This document shows, in pieces, positions 19,401-27,902 of a DNA stretch of 64,000 nucleotides. The stretch comes from Sedimentimonas flavescens. GTDB taxonomy: Bacteria > Pseudomonadota > Alphaproteobacteria > Rhodobacterales > Rhodobacteraceae. The position numbers were made by a program, and so were the translations under genes. Location: NCBI RefSeq assembly GCF_019264375.1, contig NZ_JAHVAI010000001.1, forward strand, positions 310,001 to 374,000. The letters are read 5' to 3'. The notes below the pieces were generated by a model. That model ran no database searches, had not been told where the DNA came from, and was given only the letters and a program-made list of their open reading frames with translations. The stretch's first letter is position 1. The number at the start of each line of letters is the position of its first letter.

Positions 19401-20048
19401 TTACTGCGCTAGGTGCCGCAGGCCCTGCGTGACGTCCGTGCGCACCGCCAGCCGCAACGAGGGCTCGTCTCCAGCCCGCAGCGCGGCAAGGATCATGCGG
19501 TGATGGCGCGGCGGCTCGTTGCGCTGCATCTTGCCGTAGAGCGCGCGCATGGTCGGTCCGAGTTGCAGCCAAACCGTCTCGATCACCGCCAGCATCGCGG
19601 GGGCCTGAGCGCGCAGGTAGAGCGTGCGGTGAAACTCGAGGTTCGTGCGGATGTAGCCCACGGCATCGTGCTTGGCGACGGCCTCGGCATTGGCGGTGTT
19701 GATCGCGCCCAGACGGTCGATCAGCGCCAGGTGCGCCCGCGGCAAGGCGCGCGAGGCCAGTTCCGGCTCGATCAGCGCGCGCAGGGCGGCCAGTTCCTCG
19801 ATCCGGTCGTTGGATAGCTCGGGCGTGGTCACCCGCCCCGAGGATGACAGCGTCAGCGCCCCCTCCGCCACCAGCCGCCGCAGGGCTTCACGCGCGGGCG
19901 TCATCGACACGCCGAACTGCTTGCCCAGACCGCGTAGGGTCAGAGCCTGCCCCGGCAGCAACTCACCATGCATGATCTGTAGTCGCAGGCTGCGGTACAG
20001 CCGATCATGCGCGGCGGTTTCGATCGGGCGTGAGGTAATCGTGGTCAT
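19401..20048 (-). CDS. akgR: GntR/FadR-family transcriptional regulator, probable AkgR orthologue
   Basis: A 215-aa regulator of the FCD subgroup of GntR. The N-terminal winged helix-turn-helix (residues about 12-75) contains IMHGELLPGQALTLRGLGKQ and MTPAREALRRL. The FCD ligand domain includes EFHRTLYLRAQAPAM and HHRMILAALRAGD with the metal-binding histidines. In R. sphaeroides, AkgR (a GntR-family member) directly activates TCA genes. Position beside the sdh/suc cluster and the TGTGATCACA sites upstream of sdhC, sucC and its own gene support orthology. The ATG has only a weak ribosome site, and the operator lies 9 bp upstream of it. Orthology is inferred, not tested. Confidence 0.78.
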   Translation of the reverse strand: MTTITSRPIETAAHDRLYRSLRLQIMHGELLPGQALTLRGLGKQFGVSMTPAREALRRLVAEGALTLSSSGRVTTPELSNDRIEELAALRALIEPELASRALPRAHLALIDRLGAINTANAEAVAKHDAVGYIRTNLEFHRTLYLRAQAPAMLAVIETVWLQLGPTMRALYGKMQRNEPPRHHRMILAALRAGDEPSLRLAVRTDVTQGLRHLAQ

Positions 20049-20056
20049 CTGCCGTT

Positions 20057-20066
20057 TGTGATCACA
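20057..20066. promoter_or_regulatory. single TGTGATCACA operator at the regulator's own gene
   Basis: A perfect palindrome, extended to TTTGTGATCACAAA (20055-20068), ends 9 bp before the start codon. In the leftward sense a candidate -35 TTGACC lies at 20083-20078, so the site overlaps the expected -10/start region. That geometry fits autorepression. Confidence 0.72.
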
Positions 20067-20079
20067 AATCCCGCACAGG

Positions 20080-20772
20080 TCAATCGCGAAAGCGGATCGC
20101 GTGCAGCGCGCCACCATGACGCTTGAGCCAGGCCCGCTCCGCCCCATAACCGGGGCGCAGCCGTTCGACGACATCCCAGAAGGCTTGCGAGTGATTCATC
20201 TCGGCCAGATGCGCCACTTCATGCGCCGCGACGTAGTCGAGCACGCCGGGCGGGGCCATGATCAGCCGCCAGCTATAACTGAGCGAGCCATCATGCGCGC
20301 AGGAGCCCCAACGTGAGCGCGTGTCGCGCAGGGTGATCCGCTTGAAGGGGCGGCCAAGCGCAGCCGCGTAGCCCTCGGTGGCGGCCTGCAGGCGGCGCCG
20401 GGCGCAATGCTTGAAAAAAGCCTCCAGCCGGGCGCCGAGCCGATCCTCGCCCGCGGCCACGATCAGCCTGTCGCTCTCTAGCTTCGGCGCACGCACGGTG
20501 CCCGGAACCAGAACCATCTGGCGGCCCTCGAAAGGGATGGTCCCGCCGAAGACCGGGCGCGAGACATCCGGCATGGCCGCGAGTGTGCGGCGCAGCCACT
20601 CGGCCTGGCTGCGGGCAAAGGCCAGCGCTTCGGCCTCGCGCGCGCGGGCGGGTAGCGTCAGAGTCACCTGCCCGTCGATCCGCGAGACCCGCAGGCTGAA
20701 TCGCCGCGCCCGCGCCGAGCGGCGCAGCTGCAAGGCGATCTCGGGCATCTCAGGCAGGATCAGGCGGCTCAT
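20080..20772 (-). CDS. YgjP-like zinc metallopeptidase (DUF45)
   Basis: Predicted soluble zinc-dependent peptidase (230 aa) of the DUF45/YgjP family. The active-site motif is AAHEVAHLAEMNHS, giving HExxH plus a third histidine, and it is preceded by RDTRSRWGSCAHDGSLSYSWRL, the family signature. The start MSRLILPEMPEI has GGAG 7-8 bases upstream; a GTG 24 codons earlier is an alternative. Its stop codon overlaps the promoter of the downstream regulator gene. Function is unknown, though some members act on DNA-bound or modifying enzymes. Confidence 0.85.
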   Translation of the reverse strand: MSRLILPEMPEIALQLRRSARARRFSLRVSRIDGQVTLTLPARAREAEALAFARSQAEWLRRTLAAMPDVSRPVFGGTIPFEGRQMVLVPGTVRAPKLESDRLIVAAGEDRLGARLEAFFKHCARRRLQAATEGYAAALGRPFKRITLRDTRSRWGSCAHDGSLSYSWRLIMAPPGVLDYVAAHEVAHLAEMNHSQAFWDVVERLRPGYGAERAWLKRHGGALHAIRFRD

Positions 20773-20905
20773 CGGCGACTCCGTGCGGCTCTGTCGCGCC
20801 TGTGAGCGCGCCTTGTCGAATTTGGCGCGAAAAGGCTTTGACACCCCGCGCCTAGTATGGCACGTGGCGTCGACTCTCTAATCAGAGCGATGCTAGGAGA
20901 ATTCC

Positions 20906-21232
20906 ATGCCGAAAGAGGAATGGGGCGTCAAGCGCCTCTGCCCGCATTGCGCGAGCCGGTTCTACGACCTGACCAAAGATCCCATGACCTGCCCGGTCTG
21001 CTCGAACAGCTTCACGCTGGAAAGCCTGACTGCCGGACGTGGCCGCGTTCTGGTCGCCGACAAGACGGCGAACCGCGAGCGTGACATCGACGTGGACGAT
21101 CTGGGTGACGACGATCTGGACGATGATGCCGGTGACGTCGATATCGACGACGATCTGCTCGAGGATGACGAGGACGATAACGTCTCGCTCGACGATATCG
21201 CCGACGTCAGCGCAGGCGACGACGACAGCTGA
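20906..21232 (+). CDS. TIGR02300 family protein (FYDLN acid domain)
   Basis: Small acidic protein (108 aa) of the TIGR02300/FYDLN family conserved in alphaproteobacteria; its role is unknown. The N-terminal CxxC...CxxC zinc ribbon is CPHCASRFYDLTKDPMTCPVC, and the C-terminal half is almost entirely Asp/Glu. The start has an AGGAGAATTCC ribosome site. Monocistronic, followed by a terminator and tRNA-Ala. Confidence 0.93.
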   Translation: MPKEEWGVKRLCPHCASRFYDLTKDPMTCPVCSNSFTLESLTAGRGRVLVADKTANRERDIDVDDLGDDDLDDDAGDVDIDDDLLEDDEDDNVSLDDIADVSAGDDDS

Positions 21233-21258
21233 TCAGCCGTTTCGAGGGCTTTTGACAG

Positions 21259-21290
21259 GCGCGGGGCTTTGCCTCGCGCCTTGTCTATTT
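21259..21290 (+). terminator. terminator after the FYDLN-acid gene
   Basis: Ten-base-pair stem GGCGCGGGGC / GCCTCGCGCC with one G-T pair and a TTT loop (21259-21281), followed by TTGTCTATT. Confidence 0.8.
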
Positions 21291-21350
21291 GCGCCCCGCT
21301 GCGGGCAATCGGGGCGCCAAAAATTTTCCGACGAAGCCACGAAATTCCTC

Positions 21351-21379
21351 TTGCGCCCGTCCGGTGCGCGCCGTATACG
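21351..21379 (+). promoter_or_regulatory. candidate tRNA-Ala promoter
   Basis: TTGCGC at 21351-21356 and TATACG at 21374-21379 are 17 bp apart, a good sigma-70-type spacing. They lie about 45 bp upstream of the tRNA. Confidence 0.45.
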
Positions 21380-21424
21380 ACGCCCCACGCAAGGCGGTAC
21401 ACACCGCTGCGCGAGACCTCCGGT

Positions 21425-21500
<76 letters not shown>

Positions 21501-21524
21501 AACATCCTCAAAATGACACGACAG

Positions 21525-21550
21525 CGCCCGCAAGGGCGTTTTTTTGTTTT
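21525..21550 (+). terminator. tRNA-Ala terminator
   Basis: Short stem CGCCC-GCAA-GGGCG followed by a run of seven T and further T-rich sequence, 25 bp after the tRNA. Confidence 0.85.
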
Positions 21551-21584
21551 TACGCAAGACCTTATCATTCTCCCACGCAAAGCA

Positions 21585-21611
21585 AAGGGCCGCGCAAAGC
21601 ACGGCCCTTCA
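21585..21611 (-). terminator. tctCBA terminator
   Basis: In the leftward sense, stem AAGGGCCG / CGGCCCTT around a nine-base loop, followed by TGCTTTGCG. It lies about 30 bp after the tctA stop. Confidence 0.65.
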
Positions 21612-21638
21612 GGGGTTTCGGAGATTTGGCTCAGCGCA

Positions 21639-23177
21639 TCAGTCGATCACGGATCCCTCGGCATCGCCGCGCTGACGCATCCGCATCTTGACCATGCGGC
21701 CCACGAAGATCGGCAGCAAGAAGCCCAGGATCGCGAAGGCCCAGAGTGCGATCGACAGGGGGCTGTCGATGAGAGTGAACCAGTTGCCGTTGTCGATGGT
21801 GATCGCGCGGCGCAGGTTATTCTCCATCGCGTTACCAAGCAGCGTACCCAGGATGATCGGCACGAGCGGCACATCGAGTTTGCGCAGCCCCCAGCCCATG
21901 ATGCCGAAGCCGATCATCACCAGCAGATCGAAGGTCGAACCCGAGATCCCGTAGATCCCGACGAAGCTGACCATGGCCACGATCGGCATCAGGATGCGCG
22001 GCGGAACCATCAGCACGCGGGTGAAGATGCCCACCATCGGGATGTTCATCGCCAGCAGCATGAAGTTCGCGATGAACAGCGCCGCGATCAGACCCCAGAC
22101 CACATCCGGGTTGTTGGCGAACAGAAGCGGCCCCGGCGTGATGTTGAGCGACAGCAGAACCGCCAGCAGAACCGCCGTAGTGCCTGAGCCCGGCACACCA
22201 AGCGCCAGCATCGGCACCAGCGCGCCGCCGGCGGCCGCGTTGTTACCCGCCTCGGGGGCGGCCACGCCGCGCGGATCGCCCTTGCCGAAGGTGCCCTTGC
22301 GGTCCACCAGGCGCTTCTCCATCGAATAGGAGATGAACGACCCAAGCGACGCGCCCGCGCCCGGCAGAACGCCCGCCAGGAAGCCCAGGAAGGACGAGCG
22401 CAGCATGGTCGGCGTGCATTCCTTGACCATCGCGGCGGGCGGCGTCAGGCGTCCGACGGTCAGCTTGCGTCCGGCGGCATCGGCGGCACCGTGGCGCTCT
22501 TCGAGGAAGATGAAGACCTCGGACAGCGCGAACAGACCGACGATGGCGACGAGGAAGTCGAGCCCGTCATACAGGTGCACCTCGCCGAAGGTGAAGCGCG
22601 GCACGCCCGTTTGCGTATCGACGCCGATCATCGCCAGCCCAAGGCCAAGCGCCGCGGCGAAGGCCGACTTCGCCTGATTGGTCGAGCTGACCCCGCCAAG
22701 CGTCATGAAGGCCAGAGCGAAGAGCGCGAAATACTCGGCCGGACCGAACAGCAGCGCGATCTTGACCAGCTGCGGCGCCAGCAGGATCAGGCCCCAGGTC
22801 GCAAGGAACGAGCCCACGAAGGACGCAATCCCCGAGATCGCCAGCGCCTCGCCCGCCATGCCCTTCTGGGCCATCGGGTAGCCGTCAAGACAGGTCATCA
22901 TCGCAGGCTCATCGCCCGGAATATTGAGCAGGATCGACGAGATCCGCCCACCATACATCGCCCCGTAATAGACCGAGGTCAGCAGGATCAGCGCGGGCGT
23001 CGCACCGAGCCCCAGCGAGAAGGCCAGCGGGATCAGGATCGCGACACCGTTCGAGGGGCCGAGGCCGGGCAGAGCGCCCATGATCGTGCCCAAAAAACAG
23101 CCCAGAAGGGCCAGACCCAGATTCTGCCAGGTCAGCGCGACGGCGAAACCGTCGCCAAGGGAAGACAGGAGTTCCAT
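21639..23177 (-). CDS. tctA: tripartite tricarboxylate transporter permease, large subunit
   Basis: Membrane subunit (512 aa, about ten to twelve hydrophobic segments) of a TTT-type secondary transporter that takes up citrate or related di/tricarboxylates using periplasmic TctC. Family signatures are GTIMGALPGLGPSNGVAILIP and YYGAMYGGRISSILLNIPG near the N-terminus, and GVLPGAGASLGSFISY and LGVPGSGTTAVLLA in the second half. GAGGAACC precedes the ATG, and it starts 9 bp after tctB. Confidence 0.96.
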   Translation of the reverse strand: MELLSSLGDGFAVALTWQNLGLALLGCFLGTIMGALPGLGPSNGVAILIPLAFSLGLGATPALILLTSVYYGAMYGGRISSILLNIPGDEPAMMTCLDGYPMAQKGMAGEALAISGIASFVGSFLATWGLILLAPQLVKIALLFGPAEYFALFALAFMTLGGVSSTNQAKSAFAAALGLGLAMIGVDTQTGVPRFTFGEVHLYDGLDFLVAIVGLFALSEVFIFLEERHGAADAAGRKLTVGRLTPPAAMVKECTPTMLRSSFLGFLAGVLPGAGASLGSFISYSMEKRLVDRKGTFGKGDPRGVAAPEAGNNAAAGGALVPMLALGVPGSGTTAVLLAVLLSLNITPGPLLFANNPDVVWGLIAALFIANFMLLAMNIPMVGIFTRVLMVPPRILMPIVAMVSFVGIYGISGSTFDLLVMIGFGIMGWGLRKLDVPLVPIILGTLLGNAMENNLRRAITIDNGNWFTLIDSPLSIALWAFAILGFLLPIFVGRMVKMRMRQRGDAEGSVID

Positions 23178-23186
23178 GGTTCCTCC

Positions 23187-23618
23187 TCAGAATCCAAGCG
23201 GGCCGCGGGCCAGCGACAGCCCCAGAACCAGGTGAAAGACGACATAGATGCCGACGGACGTGCCCACCCCGGTCAGCGCGGCACCGATCAGTGTCGATCC
23301 GAGGCGCCAGGACAGGTAGGCAGCGGCAAACGCGGTCGCGATGACGAAACCGGCCTCCGGCAGCAATTCGGCGTAGAGCACCATGACGACGACGGCAGCG
23401 GCCAGTTCGGCCAGACGCCCAAAGGCGGGCCAGTGCGGCTCGGCGTCGGGGCGCAGGAAGATCACGGCCGAACTGAGACCGAAGATCGTTGCAATGATAA
23501 GCGGGAAGGCTTTGGGTCCGACGGCGTCCGACAGGAAGCTCTCTTCGATCTGAAGCGCGGCATATGCGTAGCCGAGTGCCAGAAACACGCCGAACGCACC
23601 GAAGATACGATCACTCAT
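23187..23618 (-). CDS. tctB: tripartite tricarboxylate transporter small membrane subunit
   Basis: Small membrane subunit (143 aa, four hydrophobic segments) of the TctABC carrier. It has the TctB pattern IEESFLSDAVGPKAFPLIIA (G-P-x-x-FP motif) and a C-terminal LVLGLSLARGPLGF. The ATG has a GGAGAG ribosome site. It lies between tctC and tctA, after a hairpin. Confidence 0.9.
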   Translation of the reverse strand: MSDRIFGAFGVFLALGYAYAALQIEESFLSDAVGPKAFPLIIATIFGLSSAVIFLRPDAEPHWPAFGRLAELAAAVVVMVLYAELLPEAGFVIATAFAAAYLSWRLGSTLIGAALTGVGTSVGIYVVFHLVLGLSLARGPLGF

Positions 23619-23648
23619 GTGAACTCTCCTATGCGGCAGGAATTGGTT

Positions 23649-23672
23649 GGGGCGGTCGGCCCAGACCGCCCC
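23649..23672 (-). terminator. hairpin between tctC and tctB
   Basis: Perfect nine-base-pair stem GGGGCGGTC / GACCGCCCC with a six-base loop, about 33 bp after the tctC stop. There is no T-tract. Hairpins here commonly stabilise the binding-protein mRNA relative to the membrane genes. Confidence 0.6.
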
Positions 23673-23705
23673 AGGGATCAAGCAGGGTGAGGAAAGGGGT
23701 AGCCC

Positions 23706-24683
23706 TTACTTGATGATCCCGATTTCTTTCGAGATGGACTGGATCTGCGCCACCGAGTCTGCGACGAACGCCTCGAACTCCGCCCCTTGCAGATCGAGCG
23801 GCGCCAGACCGTTGGCTGCCATCGTGGCCTTCCACTCGGGCGAGGCATAAAGCTTGCCGATCTTCTCGACCCATATGTTGTAGGCGTCATCCGACATGCC
23901 CTTGGGGGCGTAGAACCCGCGCCAGTTCGCGCCGAGCGCATCGACGCCCTGCTCTTTCGCGGTCGGGAACTTGTTGAACTCACCTTCCAGACGCTCGGGG
24001 GCGAGCACCGCGATCACCTTGATATCGCCCGAATCGACGAAGCCCTTGGCTTCCGAGATATCGCCGGTGAAGGCTTGGACCGAGCCGGCCAGAAGCTGCG
24101 TCACCGCCTCGCCGCCACCATCGAAGGCCACGTATTTGACCGAGCGCACATCGTCGATGCCATAGGCATTGGCTGCGATCAGCACCTTGAGGTGGTCCCA
24201 GCCGCCCACAGCCGAACCGCCCGCCACCGAAACCGAGGTCGGGTCATTCTTGATCATGTCCAGCAGCTCGGGGAGCGTGTTGACCGGGCTGTTGGCCGCA
24301 ACCGCGATCATGCCGTAATCGGCACCGACCGAAGCGACCCAACGCACCTGATCCATCGAGTTGCCCGGATAGGCACCCTGCGCCAGACGAGTCGCGGTTG
24401 CCGACGAGGCAGCCACGATCAGGTCGTTGCTGTCATTGCGCTTGTTGACCACTTCGGCATAGGCCACGCCACCGCCACCACCGGCGAGGTTCACGACCTG
24501 CATGGTCTTGCCGATCATGCCCAGATCCTGCAGCGACTTACCGACCTGACGGCAGGTGAAGTCCCAGCCGCCGCCCGGGTTCGCGGGCGCGATGCACTCG
24601 GGGTTTTCCTGCGCGGTCGCCATCGTGCCGACCAGACCGAAACCGACCACGGCAAGCGCCGTGCGGATTGCTTTGAAAGCCAT
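23706..24683 (-). CDS. tctC: tripartite tricarboxylate transporter substrate-binding protein
   Basis: Periplasmic receptor (325 aa) of the Bug/TctC family. The signal peptide is MAFKAIRTALAVVGFGLVG, cut near ATAQ. The binding fold shows IAPANPGGGWDFTCRQVGKSL, matching the ligand-loop signature PxxPGGGxD, and VNLAGGGGGVAYAEV. First gene of the leftward tctCBA operon with a strong GGAGGAGA ribosome site. It is divergent from the tctDE regulators (122 bp shared promoter region). The actual substrate is unknown. Confidence 0.95.
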   Translation of the reverse strand: MAFKAIRTALAVVGFGLVGTMATAQENPECIAPANPGGGWDFTCRQVGKSLQDLGMIGKTMQVVNLAGGGGGVAYAEVVNKRNDSNDLIVAASSATATRLAQGAYPGNSMDQVRWVASVGADYGMIAVAANSPVNTLPELLDMIKNDPTSVSVAGGSAVGGWDHLKVLIAANAYGIDDVRSVKYVAFDGGGEAVTQLLAGSVQAFTGDISEAKGFVDSGDIKVIAVLAPERLEGEFNKFPTAKEQGVDALGANWRGFYAPKGMSDDAYNIWVEKIGKLYASPEWKATMAANGLAPLDLQGAEFEAFVADSVAQIQSISKEIGIIK

Positions 24684-24805
24684 ATTGTTCTCCTCCACGT
24701 TCCGACCCCTGCGGTCACGCCGCCGGGTCTGTGCCAAGGAACTTACGAGTTGAACCTGTCACGAACCTGTCACAGGATCGCCGACACCCTTGGGAGGGGG
24801 GCGCA

Positions 24806-25477
24806 ATGCGAATCTTGCTGGTCGAGGATGCTCCGGATCTGGCCGAGGCGACGCAACGCCAACTCAGCCAGAGCGGGTTTGCCTGCGATCTCGCCATGAC
24901 CCTGCGCGAGGCCGAGGATTGCCTCGACGTGCAGCGCTACGATGCGGCGGTGCTCGATATCAACCTGCCCGACGGCTCGGGGACGGACCTTTTGCGCGAC
25001 ATTCGCCGACGCAAGCTACCGATGCCGGTGCTGATGCTCACCGCGCAGTTTTCGGTGGATGACAAGCTCTCGGCCTTCGGCCTTGGCGCGGATGACTACC
25101 TCACCAAACCCTTCGATCACCGCGAACTGGCGGCGCGGCTGCACGCGCTTTTGCGTCGCGACAAGGCCGAGCGGTCGAGCGAAGTCACTCTGGGGCGGCT
25201 TAGCTACAACGCAACCGGGGGCGTGGCGAGCGTGGCGGGCGAGCGGCTGGACCTGACGCGGCGCGAATTCTCGCTTCTGGGGATGCTGCTCAAGCACCGC
25301 GGGCAGGTGGTGAACAAAGAGCGCCTGCATGAGGGGCTTTATTCGTTCGACGACGCCATCGTCGGGGTGAACGCGGTCGAGCTGTATATCGCGCGGCTGC
25401 GCAAGAAGCTTGCGGGCAGCGGCGTCGAGATCCGCACCCTGCGCGGGCAGGGCTACAGCCTTGACGCCGATGACTGA
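24806..25477 (+). CDS. tctD: response regulator, OmpR family (TctD-like)
   Basis: DNA-binding response regulator (223 aa). The receiver domain has the acidic pair at the N-terminus (LLVEDAPDL), phospho-acceptor Asp51 in VLDINLPD and LTKPF with the conserved lysine. The OmpR winged helix occupies about residues 125-220 (RREFSLLGMLLKHRGQVV and AVELYIARLRKKL). Divergent from tctCBA, so it likely controls that operon. The stop overlaps the kinase start (ATGACTGA). A GGGAGG ribosome site is present. Confidence 0.95.
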   Translation: MRILLVEDAPDLAEATQRQLSQSGFACDLAMTLREAEDCLDVQRYDAAVLDINLPDGSGTDLLRDIRRRKLPMPVLMLTAQFSVDDKLSAFGLGADDYLTKPFDHRELAARLHALLRRDKAERSSEVTLGRLSYNATGGVASVAGERLDLTRREFSLLGMLLKHRGQVVNKERLHEGLYSFDDAIVGVNAVELYIARLRKKLAGSGVEIRTLRGQGYSLDADD

Positions 25478-26864
25478 ATCGCCCCGCAGCGCCTCGACCC
25501 TGTCACTCAGCGCCCGGCTTGCGGGCGGTCTGGTCGTGCTGCTCGTGGTCGGCGGCGTCGTGCTGTCGCTTGCCACCTTCGCCTATGGCCGTGCCGCCGC
25601 GCGCGAGGCCTTCGACCGCCTGCTGGTGGGGGCCGCCAGTTCTATCGCCGCCTCGGTGTCGGTGATCGAGGGTGCGGCGGTGGTGGACCTGCCGGTCTCG
25701 GCCTTCGATTTGCTTGCCCTCGCCCCCGAGGACCGCATCGCCTATCAGGTGCGCGGCGTCGATGGCGCGGTGCTCACGGGCTACGCGGACCTGCCACAAC
25801 CACCAGCCGCACGTCTCGTGACCAGCGGGCCGGTCTATTACGACGCCCCCTTCACCGGCGAGCCTGCGCGCTTCATCCGCCTGACCCGCCGCTTCGCCGA
25901 GCGCGACCTGTCGGGCACGATCGAGGTGATCGTTGGACAGACCCTGCGCGAGCGCAACGCCCTGGCCGAGGATATCGCGCTCAACGCCCTGATGGGGCTG
26001 GCGATCGGCGGGGCCGCCGTGGTGCTGCTGGCGGTGCTGGTGGTGCGCTCGGCGCTGCGCCCGCTGGACGAGTTGGCACTGGCGCTGGCCGCGCGCGATC
26101 CACAAGACCTGACAGAGATTTCCACCGCCGTCCCGCGCGAGGTCGCAAGCCTAGTCGGCGCGGTCAACGGCTTCATGGGACGGCTGGAGCGGCAGTTCGA
26201 TGCAATGCGCAACCTGATTTCCGATTCCGCGCATCAACTGCGCACCCCGGTTGCCGCGCTGCGTGCGCAGGCCGATCTTGCGACGCAGGAAACCGACCCC
26301 GACCGCCGCGACCGCCTGATCGGGCGCATCCATGACCGCAGCGTCAGCCTTGGGCGGCTGCTCGATCAGATGCTCAGCCGGGCGCTTGTCATCCACCGCA
26401 TCGACTCGGCCCGGCGCGAGGCGGTGGACCTGCGCGACATCGCCCTCGATATCGTTGAGGCGGGCGATCACAAGCTGATCGCCCCCGGGGCCGAGGTCCG
26501 CCTTGAGATTGGCGAGACGCCGGTGATCGTGCTGGGCGATCCTCTTTCTCTCGGCGAGGCTGCCAAGAACCTGTTTCGCAACGCGCTGGCGCATGGGCGC
26601 GCGCCCATCGTGTTGGGGGCTGATGTGCAGGGCGCGCAGGCGCGGCTTTGGGTGCAAGATGCCGGCCCTGGCCCCTCGGCCGCCGTCCGCGCGCAGTTCG
26701 GCGACCGTTTTGTGCGCAGCGCCGCCGCCGATGGGCGCAGCGCCGGTCTGGGCCTCTCGATCGCCGACTCAGTCGCGCGCGCCTTTGGCGGCCATCTCGC
26801 CCTTGAAGACAGCGCCGAGGGGTTCCGCGTCGCGATTACCCTGCCCCAGTCGGGAGAGCGCTGA
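25470..26864 (+). CDS. tctE: sensor histidine kinase (TctE-like)
   Basis: Membrane sensor kinase (464 aa). An N-terminal helix (about 15-38), a periplasmic domain (40-170), a second helix (about 172-195) and a HAMP linker precede the dimerisation domain with His255 in DSAHQLRTPVAALRAQ. The ATPase domain has N-box NLFRNALAHG, DAGPGPS and GRSAGLGLSIA. It overlaps tctD by 8 bp and its stop overlaps the start of the next gene (TGATG). It likely senses extracytoplasmic carboxylates together with the periplasmic protein that follows. Confidence 0.95.
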   Translation: MTESPRSASTLSLSARLAGGLVVLLVVGGVVLSLATFAYGRAAAREAFDRLLVGAASSIAASVSVIEGAAVVDLPVSAFDLLALAPEDRIAYQVRGVDGAVLTGYADLPQPPAARLVTSGPVYYDAPFTGEPARFIRLTRRFAERDLSGTIEVIVGQTLRERNALAEDIALNALMGLAIGGAAVVLLAVLVVRSALRPLDELALALAARDPQDLTEISTAVPREVASLVGAVNGFMGRLERQFDAMRNLISDSAHQLRTPVAALRAQADLATQETDPDRRDRLIGRIHDRSVSLGRLLDQMLSRALVIHRIDSARREAVDLRDIALDIVEAGDHKLIAPGAEVRLEIGETPVIVLGDPLSLGEAAKNLFRNALAHGRAPIVLGADVQGAQARLWVQDAGPGPSAAVRAQFGDRFVRSAAADGRSAGLGLSIADSVARAFGGHLALEDSAEGFRVAITLPQSGER

Positions 26865-27901
26865 TGATCCGCCTGACCCTTCTGTTACTCTGCCTCGCCC
26901 TGCCCGCCCGCGCGCAAGAGGTCGTGCGCGCCTTCGGGCCGGAAAACGCCCTGACCCGGCTGGTCCTGCGCACCACCACCGATGTCGACATCCTCGCGCC
27001 CACGGTCGAAGAGTTCCTCGCGGCGCATCCGGGTCTTGCGATCGTTTACGAGCAATGGGGCTCAAACGCGCTTTACCAGCGCAGCTCCGAGGAATGCGCC
27101 ACGGGCGAGAGCGGGGCCGATATCGTGATCAGTTCGGCCGTCCATCAGATGATCAGACTGGTCAACGACCGCTGCGCCGCCTCGTGGCAGTCGTCCTTCA
27201 GCACCGGCCTTCCCGACACGCTGCGCTGGCGAGACGAGATCTGGGGCGTGACCCGCGAACCGGCAGTCATGGTCTATAACCGCAGCCTCGTGCCGCCCGA
27301 TCAGGTGCCGCGCACCCGCTTCGATCTGCTCGACCTGCTGCGCCCCGAGGATTCGCGCTACGCCGGGCGCATCGCCACCTATGAGATCTCGCAATCGGGG
27401 CTTGGCTACCTCTTTGCCTATATGGACTCGCAAGAGGCCACGACCTTCGGTGCCTTGATGGAAGCCTTCGCCCGTTCCGGTGCGGTCGCCACCTGCTGCT
27501 CGGCCGAGATCATCGACGGGGTGCAGCGCGGCGACTATCTGATCGCCTACAATATTCTTGGCTCCTACGCCGTGACCGAGGCGCTGCGCGACCCGACCCT
27601 CGGCATCGTCGCGCCGCGCGACTACACGCTGGTTCTGTCGCGCGCGCTGATCTTTCCGGGCAGCCGGGTGCGCCCCGAGGCCGGGGCCTTCCTCGATTTC
27701 CTGCTCTCGCCCGCAGGGCAACTGTCGCTGGCGGCGAACAATCTGGCGATCAGCGCCGACAATCCGGCGATCAACACCGAAGCCGACGCGCCCGACAGCG
27801 CGCGCCGCCTGATCCCGCTGGCCCCCGCCCTGCTGGTGGCGATGGACCGCGCCAAGTCGGAGCGTTTCCTCTCCGACTGGCGCAAGACCTTCGCGCAGTA
27901 G
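26864..27901 (+). CDS. periplasmic substrate-binding protein in the tctDE operon
   Basis: Exported solute-binding protein (345 aa) of the ABC type-1/iron-like class. The signal peptide MIRLTLLLLCLALPARAQ is cut after AQ. Motifs include AAHPGLAIVYEQWGS, WGVTREPAVMVYNRSL and YLIAYNILGSYAV. It is translationally coupled to tctE (TGATG overlap), but no ABC permease or ATPase is present nearby. This makes it a candidate ligand-binding accessory to the sensor rather than a transport component; that is inference. Several cysteines (CATGES, NDRCAAS, TCCSAE) may form disulphides. Confidence 0.85.
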   Translation: MIRLTLLLLCLALPARAQEVVRAFGPENALTRLVLRTTTDVDILAPTVEEFLAAHPGLAIVYEQWGSNALYQRSSEECATGESGADIVISSAVHQMIRLVNDRCAASWQSSFSTGLPDTLRWRDEIWGVTREPAVMVYNRSLVPPDQVPRTRFDLLDLLRPEDSRYAGRIATYEISQSGLGYLFAYMDSQEATTFGALMEAFARSGAVATCCSAEIIDGVQRGDYLIAYNILGSYAVTEALRDPTLGIVAPRDYTLVLSRALIFPGSRVRPEAGAFLDFLLSPAGQLSLAANNLAISADNPAINTEADAPDSARRLIPLAPALLVAMDRAKSERFLSDWRKTFAQ

Positions 27902-27902
27902 C

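Noticed and set aside
20838-20866. TTGACA before the FYDLN-acid gene as a full promoter
   Set aside because: No acceptable -10 hexamer lies 16-18 bp downstream; only the -35-like hexamer is present.
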